Source: CAKSXP01 sp964609305
GTDB lineage: Bacteria; Bacillota; Clostridia; Oscillospirales; Oscillospiraceae
Direction of reading: 5' to 3'
DNA: 64,000 bases
Assembly: GCA_964609305.1 (NCBI GenBank)
Contig: CAZSRK010000003.1
Location: 1 to 64,000, forward strand
Both the position numbers and the translations under genes were made by a program. The notes below the pieces were generated by a model. It had not been told where the DNA came from and did no database searches. It saw only the letters and a list, made by a program, of their open reading frames with translations. The first letter of the stretch is position 1. Each line of letters starts with the position of its first letter. Of this stretch, positions 1 to 7,028 are shown piece after piece.

Positions 1-183
1 CAGTGGTATACTGAAGCGGTCAACTGGGCCGCGGAAAACGGTATAGTCGATGGCTCCGGGCTTGAATGCGTAGATACATCCCGGTTAAGCCCTGAAATTT
101 CAACTGTTTTTTTGCATATTTCTGACGCTATTCATTCATTTTCCCCGATATTTTTGAACAAAAAATATCCCTCACATGTCTGA
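1..183 (+). pseudogene. 3' remnant of an SLH-domain surface protein
   Basis: The frame is open from base 1 to a TGA at 181-183 and starts outside the window. Its first 18 residues (WYTEAVNWAAENGIVDG core) match the second half of an S-layer homology repeat, which binds secondary cell-wall polymer. The usual continuation, a G-x-F-x-P-x-x-x-I-T-R-E/A motif, is replaced by unrelated sequence ending after about 60 residues, so the domain appears broken rather than a normal C-terminus. It could be the end of a protein truncated by a frameshift upstream. Only the repeat match is certain. Confidence 0.5.
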
Positions 184-202
184 TTTTTATATATATTGAA
201 AT

Positions 203-286
203 CTTATATACTCTTATATACTGTTGACGAACCGGACGATTCTTTATATAATAATATTCTATGAATATTTCATTGATATTTCATTG
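203..286 (+). promoter_or_regulatory. Promoter with two flanking tandem direct repeats
   Basis: TTGACG (224-229) and TATAAT (247-252) are separated by 17 bp, a near-consensus vegetative promoter pointing at the amino-acid ABC operon. Immediately upstream of the -35 box the 10-mer CTTATATACT occurs twice in tandem (203-212, 213-222). Just past the start point the 11-mer ATATTTCATTG occurs twice in tandem (265-275, 276-286). Such phased direct repeats are typical regulator sites, but no regulator gene is adjacent. Confidence 0.65.
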
Positions 287-350
287 ATCTCGACCTATTT
301 GCAGGATTGCTTTTTATAAAATTCATTTTTTTAGAGAGGAGACGTTCCCT

Positions 351-1076
351 GTGATCAAGTTGGTCAACGTCAACAAGTCTTTCGGCAATCTCCATGTTTT
401 GAAGGATGTCAATCTCCAGGTTGCAGAGGGAGAAAAACTTGTCATAATCGGGCCCTCCGGCTCCGGGAAGAGCACTACCGTACGTTGTATGAATTTTCTG
501 GAGGAGCCGACCTCCGGAGAGGTGTATATTAACGGAGTTCAGCTCACCCGTAAAAATAAAACGGAAGTTGTCCGCAGTTCCACCGCCATGGTGTTTCAGC
601 AGTTTAATCTCTATCCACATAAGACGGTACTTCAAAATCTGACGCTCGCGCCGATCAAGCTCCAAAAAGTGCCCAAGGCAGAGGCGGAGGAGCGGGCCTT
701 TAAGTATCTGGACATCGTCGGGCTCCGGGAAAAGGCGCATAATTATCCCTCGACTCTTTCCGGCGGCCAGCAGCAGCGTGTTGCCATTGCAAGGGCGCTG
801 TGCTCCCGCGCAAAGATAATCCTGTTTGACGAGCCGACCTCGGCCCTGGATCCGGAAACGGTGCAGGAAGTGCTGGATGTAATGATACGACTGGCAAGTG
901 AGAAGAATATCACCATGGTCATCGTCACCCATGAAATGGGCTTTGCCCGTCAGGTGGCTGATCGGGTCATTTTTATGGACGACGGCCGCATCGTTGAGGA
1001 AGGTCCGCCTGAACACTTCTTCACCAACCCCACGGAAGAGCGCACAAAAGCTTTCCTGAGCAAGATACTGCGCTGA
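351..1076 (+). CDS. Polar amino-acid ABC transporter ATP-binding protein
   Basis: This 241-residue cytoplasmic ATPase powers an amino-acid importer of the GlnQ/HisP family. The Walker A motif GPSGSGKST is at about residues 34-42, the Q-loop lies in VFQQFNLYPH, the signature is LSGGQQQR, Walker B is ILFDEP followed by the D-loop SALDPE, and the switch histidine is in VTHEMGF. The start is GTG at 351, preceded by AGAGAGGAG with normal spacing. It is the first gene of a four-gene operon (ATPase, lipoprotein, two permeases). Length and motifs are intact. The substrate cannot be read from sequence; glutamine, glutamate, arginine or cystine are all possible for this family. Confidence 0.95.
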   Translation: MIKLVNVNKSFGNLHVLKDVNLQVAEGEKLVIIGPSGSGKSTTVRCMNFLEEPTSGEVYINGVQLTRKNKTEVVRSSTAMVFQQFNLYPHKTVLQNLTLAPIKLQKVPKAEAEERAFKYLDIVGLREKAHNYPSTLSGGQQQRVAIARALCSRAKIILFDEPTSALDPETVQEVLDVMIRLASEKNITMVIVTHEMGFARQVADRVIFMDDGRIVEEGPPEHFFTNPTEERTKAFLSKILR

Positions 1077-1143
1077 ATTGAGCTTGTTCTGGCACAAGGT
1101 GTGTCTGCAAGATATATCCGATAATCAATAGGAGGACTACAAC

Positions 1144-2067
1144 ATGAAACTGAACAAATTGATTGCCCTGCTTCTGGCCGGCGTTCTTTGTTTCGCGCTG
1201 GTCGCCTGCGGCTCCGGCGAATCAACGCCGACGGATACCCCCACCGAGGCACCTGTCACTGATGAGACCGAAGCTCCGAATGATACCGCCGACGAGACCG
1301 AGACGCCGGATGCCCCCGAGACTTCGGACGAGCTCGCTGCCGATGTACAGGCCATTGTCGACCGCGGTGTTCTGCGGGTCGGCGTCAAGTCCGACGTGCC
1401 CGGCTTTGGCTATCAGGACGTGCTGACCGAGGAGTATTCCGGTATGGAGATCGACCTGGCTTATAAGATCGCCGAGACTCTGGGCATTGAGGATGTTACT
1501 TTTACAGCGGTCACCGCTGCAACCCGCGGCCAGCTTCTCGACTCCGGCGACATTGACATGGTCATCGCCACCTTCACCATCACCGATGAGCGTAAAGAGA
1601 GCTGGAACTTCACGACTCCTTACTACACCGACGCTGTCTCCCTGCTGGTCAAGACCGACAGCGGCATCGCCGACTATGCCGATCTGGAGGGGAAAGTTAT
1701 CGGCGTTTCCACCGGTTCGACCTCCATGGAGGCTCTGATCGCTGCAGCCGCTGAAAACGGCATTACCCTGACCCAGGAGGATAACTTCTCCGAGTATGCC
1801 ACCTATCCCGAGATCAAGACCGCTCTGGATGCCGGCCGCGTTGACGCGTTCTGCGTTGATGGCTCCATCCTGTCCGGATATCTGGATGACACTGTGCATA
1901 TTCTTGAGTCCGTCCGCTTCTCTCCCCAGGAGTACGGCATCGCCACCAAGCTGGACAACACCGGCCTGGCCGAGTATCTTGACAATCTGATCAACACCTG
2001 GCTGTCCGATGGCACCATCGACCAGCTCATTTCTGACAATGGTGTTGCGGCCTCTTTCGAGGGCTGA
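1144..2067 (+). CDS. Amino-acid ABC transporter substrate-binding lipoprotein
   Basis: This 307-residue protein is the extracytoplasmic receptor of the importer. A signal peptide ends in the lipobox LVAC at about residue 22, followed by a Thr/Pro/Glu-rich linker (about residues 23-60) that spaces the domain from the membrane. Residues 70-300 form a family-3 solute-binding domain, beginning with the typical GVLRVGVKSDVPGFG strand and containing the STGSTS ligand-loop region. The ribosome site AGGAGG at 1131-1136 precedes ATG 1144. It lies 67 bp after the ATPase and is separated from the permeases by a structured intergenic region, which may allow higher expression of the receptor. Confidence 0.95.
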   Translation: MKLNKLIALLLAGVLCFALVACGSGESTPTDTPTEAPVTDETEAPNDTADETETPDAPETSDELAADVQAIVDRGVLRVGVKSDVPGFGYQDVLTEEYSGMEIDLAYKIAETLGIEDVTFTAVTAATRGQLLDSGDIDMVIATFTITDERKESWNFTTPYYTDAVSLLVKTDSGIADYADLEGKVIGVSTGSTSMEALIAAAAENGITLTQEDNFSEYATYPEIKTALDAGRVDAFCVDGSILSGYLDDTVHILESVRFSPQEYGIATKLDNTGLAEYLDNLINTWLSDGTIDQLISDNGVAASFEG

Positions 2068-2110
2068 TAAACGAAAAGACCCGGCGTAAAAAGCCGGATA
2101 TTTCCCAAAA

Positions 2111-2195
2111 GGAGCCGGAACCACCGGGTTCCGGCTCCGTCAGGAGCACCCCGGTAAAGTGATCGGGATGCCCCTGACGGAGTGTGACTCCGTCA
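2111..2195 (+). promoter_or_regulatory. Intercistronic hairpins between receptor and permease genes
   Basis: A perfect 12-bp stem, GGAGCCGGAACC (2111-2122) and GGTTCCGGCTCC (2127-2138), with a 4-base loop lies 44 bp after the receptor stop. It has no T-run, so it looks like an mRNA-stabilising or processing hairpin rather than a terminator. A second perfect stem, TGACGGAGT/ACTCCGTCA (2175-2183, 2187-2195), sits just before the permease ribosome site GGAGGAGG (2199-2206). CCGTCAGG (2137-2144) can also pair with CCTGACGG (2173-2180), giving a competing fold. Confidence 0.6.
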
Positions 2196-2214
2196 TTTGG
2201 AGGAGGTTCTATCA

Positions 2215-2934
2215 ATGATCGAACAGATATTGACCCCTTGGCGTTGGCAGCGGTTGTTCAGCGACTGGCCCGTGCTGCTGCGTGCCTTCCTCACCACGCT
2301 GGAAGCCGCGGTCCTTGCCCTGATACTGGCCCTTGTTCTAGGTGTCATTTTCGGACTGATCTCCTCGGCTCATCACCGTTTGCCCAGGGCTATAGCCCGA
2401 GTCTATGTGGAGTTCTTTCAGAACACTCCGCTGATGATCCAGCTTTTCTTTGTGTTTTTTGCGCTGCCCTATGTGGGCGTCTCCCTGCCGGCTTTTGCCT
2501 GCGGCGTGCTGTGCGTGGGAGTATATACCGGCGCCTATATATCTGAGGTAGTCCGGGCCGGCATCGGCTCGATTCCTCAGGGTCAGTTTGAGGCCGCCTA
2601 TTCCCAGGGCTTCACCCATCTGCAGACCATGATGCTTATAATCCTGCCTCAGACGGTGAAGATTATCCTGCCTCCTCTGGTCAACCAGTGCGTCAACCTG
2701 ATCAAAAACACCTCCGTGCTGGCGATGGTTGCCGGCAGCGACCTGATGTATGTGGCCAACAACTGGGCAACCAACGGCAATGCCAGCTATGGCCCTGCCT
2801 ATCTGATCAGCGGTATTTTGTATTTCTGCCTCTGCTTCCCGCTGTCTACCTGGGCGCGCAGATATGAGGAGAAGCTCAAGCGGCAGGATATTCAGAACAC
2901 TTCTGAAACCGCAGGAAAGGAGGCGGCCGTATAA
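2215..2934 (+). CDS. Amino-acid ABC transporter permease (first)
   Basis: This 239-residue integral membrane subunit of the His/Glu/Gln family has five or so hydrophobic segments. The EAA loop that docks the ATPase is visible as EAAYSQGFTHLQTMMLIILPQ in its conserved form. The ATG at 2215 is chosen because GGAGGAGG lies at 2199-2206; an earlier in-frame TTG at 2197 would sit on the ribosome site. Its stop overlaps the start of the next permease in TAATG. The C-terminus is a charged cytoplasmic tail. Confidence 0.93.
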   Translation: MIEQILTPWRWQRLFSDWPVLLRAFLTTLEAAVLALILALVLGVIFGLISSAHHRLPRAIARVYVEFFQNTPLMIQLFFVFFALPYVGVSLPAFACGVLCVGVYTGAYISEVVRAGIGSIPQGQFEAAYSQGFTHLQTMMLIILPQTVKIILPPLVNQCVNLIKNTSVLAMVAGSDLMYVANNWATNGNASYGPAYLISGILYFCLCFPLSTWARRYEEKLKRQDIQNTSETAGKEAAV

Positions 2935-3623
2935 TGTTCGATTATCTGAGCGAACTTTTCACCCCTGCGATCCTGACATATCTGTTCAAGGGGTTTGCCA
3001 TTACGCTTAGGGTTGCGGCTATCGCCATCCTGCTGTCGATTGTGTTTGGCACGATTCTGGGTCTGATCCGCTCATATGCTCCAAAGCCGTTGCGGAAGCT
3101 GGCCGGGGCCTATATCGAGTGGTTCCGCAACACGCCGAACCTGCTGTGGGTCATGGTGTGCTACATCGCGGCACCCCTGCCGAGCGACTGGTCCCGTTGC
3201 GCAATGGCCTATGTCCTGTTCACCTCTGCCATGATGGCCGAGATCGTCCGCGGCGGACTCAATGCTATCCCGGCTGGCCAGTTTGAGGCGGCCCACTCCC
3301 AGGGCTTCACGATGGCCGGCACGCTGTGGTATATTATTCTTCCCCAGTGCTTCAGACGCATAGTGCCCACCATGCTAAGTCAGATCATCACCGTAGTCAA
3401 GGATACCTCTTTCATGGCTCAGGTGGCTGTCGCGGAGCTTCTGTTCCGCACCAAGAACCTGATGAGTATTTTCTATAACGTAGTTGGACGGCAGATAACG
3501 GCAAGGGATGTGTTTCTGCTGTTCGGGTTTGCGATGCTGCTGTATTTTATTGTGAACTTTACACTGTCCTGCATCGTGCGCTATCTGCAAAAGCGCAACA
3601 ATTCCGGTGTTGAGATAAAATGA
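2934..3623 (+). CDS. Amino-acid ABC transporter permease (second)
   Basis: This 229-residue membrane protein is homologous to the preceding permease, and the two probably form the heterodimeric channel. The EAA loop EAAHSQGFTMAGTLWYIILP is conserved, as is the WFRNTPNLLW region. Translation is probably coupled, because the ATG shares one base with the upstream stop. It is the last gene of the operon and is followed by a strong terminator. Confidence 0.93.
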   Translation: MFDYLSELFTPAILTYLFKGFAITLRVAAIAILLSIVFGTILGLIRSYAPKPLRKLAGAYIEWFRNTPNLLWVMVCYIAAPLPSDWSRCAMAYVLFTSAMMAEIVRGGLNAIPAGQFEAAHSQGFTMAGTLWYIILPQCFRRIVPTMLSQIITVVKDTSFMAQVAVAELLFRTKNLMSIFYNVVGRQITARDVFLLFGFAMLLYFIVNFTLSCIVRYLQKRNNSGVEIK

Positions 3624-3625
3624 AC

Positions 3626-3676
3626 AAACCGGCCGGACGCCAACCGTAAAAGGTGGGGGGATCCGGCCGGTTTCTT
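3626..3676 (+). terminator. Terminator of the amino-acid ABC operon
   Basis: AAACCGGCCGGA (3626-3637) pairs perfectly with TCCGGCCGGTTT (3662-3673). The right arm runs into TTTCTT, and a smaller inner stem lies in the loop. Confidence 0.85.
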
Positions 3677-3770
3677 GCATGTACGTCCATCTGTGCACGT
3701 ATGTTTCTGCCTGTAACACAGGCCCGTCCGGGTTCAGAGAGCACGGCGATCAAAACAGAAAAATTCTGTG

Positions 3771-3799
3771 TTGTACTTTTACTTTAGCAGTGATACAAT
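3771..3799 (+). promoter_or_regulatory. Candidate promoter of the polysaccharide cluster
   Basis: TTGTAC (3771-3776) and TACAAT (3794-3799) are 17 bp apart. Transcription from here would give an unusually long leader of about 260 bases before the VTC gene. Confidence 0.5.
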
Positions 3800-3811
3800 A
3801 ATTTACATAGG

Positions 3812-4068
3812 CTCTCAGGGATCCCTGAGGCTCTTTTGCTGTGCAAAAGAGCCGTGATGATGTTTTAAGTAAAGATTTGAGATTTTATTTACACATCTTT
3901 TCTGGCTCAGACGACTGATATTGCTGTCGTTCCAGCCCCTGCATCTGATACGGCATTGCTGCGAACTTTCAAGACCCGGGAGCTGCAAATCAGATGTTCC
4001 CGGCGAGTTCCCCGCAGGGGGAAAGGATCGCTCGGAACAGGGACAGAATACGTGCGGGAGATATTTGT
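3812..4068 (+). other. Long structured leader, no gene seen
   Basis: The stretch 3677-4068 holds no credible gene. Two adjacent hairpins lie at the expected 5' end of the transcript: the palindrome CTCAGGGATCCCTGAG (3814-3829), then GGCTCTTTTGC (3829-3839) pairing with GCAAAAGAGCC (3843-3853) around a 3-base loop. The remainder up to the VTC start shows no riboswitch consensus that I recognise; a c-di-GMP-I aptamer core was looked for and not found. Confidence 0.4.
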
Positions 4069-4773
4069 ATGAACGAGGTTTTGCGGCAGGAAAAGAAATT
4101 CGCTATCAACGTTGCGGAAGGAGCGCAGCTCCGGTCCCGGCTTTCGCGTGTCATGATCGCTGATGAGCATAACGGCGCTCTGGGATATAAAATCCGTTCC
4201 CTCTATTTCGATACGATAGATGACCAGGATTTCCACGACAAGGTCGATGGCATGGAGCTGCGCCGCAAGATACGCCTGCGGATATACGACCCAGGGGATA
4301 CCTCTGCGAAGCTGGAGATCAAGCAGAAGCAGGGACAGTATCAGAAGAAGCGATCGCTGAGTATATCACGGGAGGACGCTATCTTGCTAAGCCGCGGTAA
4401 TTATGATCCGCTGCTGAAGTATTCGGAAACGTTCGCGGCAGAGTGCTATGGTCTTCTTAGCTTACGCTGCTACCGTCCAAGGACGATAGTCGAATACCTC
4501 AGGCAGGCCTTTATCGCAAGAGAAAACAACATCCGGCTTACGCTGGACAGCCAGATCACCGCGACAGAGACATGTATGGACCTGTTTTCGCCGAATCTTT
4601 CCATGACTTCGGTGCTCGATCCCTTCAGCATGGTGCTGGAGGTGAAGTATAACGGGTTCCTGCTGAGTTATATCAAGGATCTGCTCAACGATGTTTACAG
4701 GCCGGAGCTGTCTGTCAGTAAATATTGCCTGGCAAGACAGTTCACACTGGGCCTGAGTTCACACTGGGCCTGA
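4069..4773 (+). CDS. VTC-domain protein (polyphosphate-polymerase-like)
   Basis: The 234-residue cytoplasmic protein has the VTC/CYTH-like tunnel fold signature: a basic N-terminal RQEKKFAI strand, the SLYFDT strand, LRRKIRLRIY, KLEIKQKQ with alternating charged residues, and a late VLEVKYNG strand. Eukaryotic VTC4 makes polyphosphate; bacterial relatives travel with DUF4956 and CotH genes and their reaction is not established. ATG 4069 is chosen over an upstream in-frame ATG (3994) because the family begins here and GGGAG precedes it. The last six codons arise from a 17-bp tandem duplication (4739-4755, 4756-4772) that changes the C-terminal frame. It heads the polysaccharide-type cluster. 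Confidence 0.8.
   Translation: MNEVLRQEKKFAINVAEGAQLRSRLSRVMIADEHNGALGYKIRSLYFDTIDDQDFHDKVDGMELRRKIRLRIYDPGDTSAKLEIKQKQGQYQKKRSLSISREDAILLSRGNYDPLLKYSETFAAECYGLLSLRCYRPRTIVEYLRQAFIARENNIRLTLDSQITATETCMDLFSPNLSMTSVLDPFSMVLEVKYNGFLLSYIKDLLNDVYRPELSVSKYCLARQFTLGLSSHWA
4739..4772 (+). repeat. 17-bp tandem duplication at the VTC 3' end
   Basis: AGTTCACACTGGGCCTG occurs twice without spacing (4739-4755 and 4756-4772). Because 17 is not a multiple of three, the second copy is read in another frame and ends at TGA 4771-4773. With one copy the protein would end QFTLGLIG at a nearby TAA. Confidence 0.9.
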
Positions 4774-4810
4774 TAGGATAAATCGTATATATGGAATAAG
4801 GGGAGGACGT

Positions 4811-5498
4811 ATGAGAGAGTACTTATATGAGTTGTTGGAAAGTGGCGGAGACCTTTCGGCGGAAACCGTTATTATACGCTTGTTGGTGGCTACGGTGATA
4901 GCGGCATTTATTTTCCTGTCTTTATCGCCTGTCCCACAGCGGAAGCATATACAGCTCCAAATTCAATATTTCACTGATGCTCCTGACTGTGGTCACCACC
5001 ACGGTCATGATCGTAATCGGGAACAATATCGCGTTGTCCCTCGGTATGGTCGGTGCCCTGTCGATCGTCAGGTTCAGGACAGCCATCAAGGACTCGAGGG
5101 ATACGATATACATATTCTGGGCAATTGTTGTCGGCATCTGCTGTGGCGCGGGAGACTATCTGGTCGCGGCCGCCGGAAGCGTCTTTGTCTTTTTAGTCCT
5201 GCTTATTTTCGGAAGGATACGCAACGACAACCGGGTGCTTCTTATACTGCGTACAGCACGAAATAATGAGACAAAGGTCGAGGCGCTGATATTCCAGTAC
5301 TATAACCGCAAGGCAATCCTCCGGTCAAAAAACACCACGGAAAGCAGTGTCGAGTTCATATATGAACTGAACGGAAAGTATCTGAACAGAGACAGAAGGA
5401 CCGGGGCTCCGGCCAGGAGCATAACGGACTCGGTCTATGAGATCGGGGATATAGAGTATTTCAATATCGTTGTTCAGAATGATGAGATTGGCGGCTGA
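4811..5498 (+). pseudogene. DUF4956 membrane protein, frameshifted
   Basis: Two frames together encode one DUF4956 protein of about 228 residues. The first (ATG 4811) gives an N-terminal amphipathic stretch and first membrane segment ending ...AAFIFL. The second carries LYRLSHSGSIY, two more membrane segments and the family hallmark VGALSIVRFRTAIKDSRDT, then a cytoplasmic tail to TGA 5498. The switch requires skipping one base near 4916-4920 (CTGTCTTTATC), so the copy has one base too many. DUF4956 genes usually sit beside VTC and CotH genes, as here. It could be real inactivation or a sequencing error; the downstream frame shows no further decay. Confidence 0.75.
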
Positions 5499-5530
5499 TA
5501 CGAAGCGTCGGAGGCAAGGAGGCGGAACGG

Positions 5531-7010
5531 GTGAAAAATAAGATTCTGGGCATTTCCATGGCGGTGCTCGTTCTCTTCTGCGCTCTGGCTGCGACTGTTC
5601 TCGACAGGGATGACGGTGCCGAGCGTATCCATCAGCATCTGACGGCACGGGGGCCGGACGCTGGCTGCGACTGTGACTAGAGTGAGCTGTGTACTCATCT
5701 GCCGCTGGTCATCATTGATACAAATGGGCAGGAGATTCCGGGAGCTGCGACGGGAGAGACGGACGCCTATGGCGAAACCATTAATACCATTGCGGAAGAT
5801 GGACGGGATGTTGTCAATGTGGAGCTGTCCATCATCGACAATCAGGACAGGAATAACCATCCCTCGGATGAAGCGGCGTTGAGGACAATTTCTGAAATAC
5901 GGATCCGCGGACATGCATCCCGGCTGTTTGAGAAGGCTCCCTATCGCCTGAACTTTGTGGATGAAGACGGGGAGGATAATCCCGTTTCAGTTATGGGCAT
6001 GGACGCCCACAGCGATTGGGTGCTGTATGGGGCCGTATATGGACAAATCCCTGGTGCGCAACTACCTGTGGTATAACCTGTCGGGGGAAATTATGGAATG
6101 GGCCCCCAATGTCCGCTACTGTGAGCTGATTTTGAACGGGGAATATGAGGGGCTCTACCTGATGGTGGAGACGATTACTGATGGCAACGACTGCCGGCTG
6201 AACCTCAGTGATACGGCCTACGGTACCTCCGTGACAGGGTACCTGCTCCGTGGGGATAGGACAGTGGAAGAGGACTTAGACGGTATACGGGATGTTTATT
6301 CCTATCTGGAGCGTATGCTGAGCCTGCGGTCGGATATCAGTATTCGATATCCTAAGCGGACAGCTTTGACAGAGGAGCTGCGGGAGCGGATTGAGCTGGA
6401 TTTTGCAGCGTTTGAAAAGTCCCTGTATTCCTATGACCATGACACCGATGACTACGGATATTGGAACTACATTGATGAGGACAGTTTCATCGATTATTTC
6501 TTGATCAATGAGTTTTCCCTCAATATGGATGCTGGGCGCTATTCCACCTATATTTACAAGGATCTGAGCGGGAAATATAAGCTGGCAGTATGGGATTTTA
6601 ATAACGCCTGCGATAATTTCCCCACGGATCCTGTGCCGCCAGACCAATTGGAGATGGTAAGCCACACATGGTATTTCATGCGGTGTAAGTCGGAGCGTTT
6701 TGTAGAGCGGCTTTTGGAGCGGTATTGGGAGCTGCGGGAAACGGTTTTCAGCGATGCGTATCTGATGAACTATATTGATGAAACCCTGGACTATTTGGGG
6801 CCGGCAATTGAGCGCAACAACGAGCGCTGGGCACAGGCTATGACGGAGTATGAGCCGCTTTTACCGGCAGAGCGAAATCTACACAGTCATGAGGAAGCGG
6901 TAGCGCAACTGAAGGACTGGCTCTACGAGCGGGGGGAGTGGTTGGACGAGAATATCCACACGATTTGGCAGTACTGTCATGAATCCCGGAACAAGACCTA
7001 TAACCACTGA
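5531..7010 (+). pseudogene. CotH-type protein kinase/surface protein, broken twice
   Basis: The product would be about 490 residues: GTG start at 5531 behind AAGGAGG, an N-terminal membrane/signal segment, then a CotH domain. CotH proteins are atypical secreted kinases (spore-coat CotH in Bacillus). Recognisable pieces are CTHLPLVIIDTNGQEIPG, IRIRGHASRLFEKAPY, VMGMDAHSDWVLYG, then in a second frame PYMDKSLVRNYLWYNLSGEIM and LAVWDFNNACDNF. Two lesions split it: an in-frame TAG at 5678-5680, and one extra G in GGGG 6029-6032 that shifts the frame. The rest, to TGA 7010, is uninterrupted. It lies between DUF4956 and a glycosidase-like gene. Confidence 0.8.
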
Positions 7011-7028
7011 CCGACAGGAGGCTGCGCC

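Noticed and set aside
3854..4068. A c-di-GMP-I riboswitch ahead of the polysaccharide cluster
   Set aside because: The conserved GEMM core was looked for and is not present; only simple hairpins are seen.
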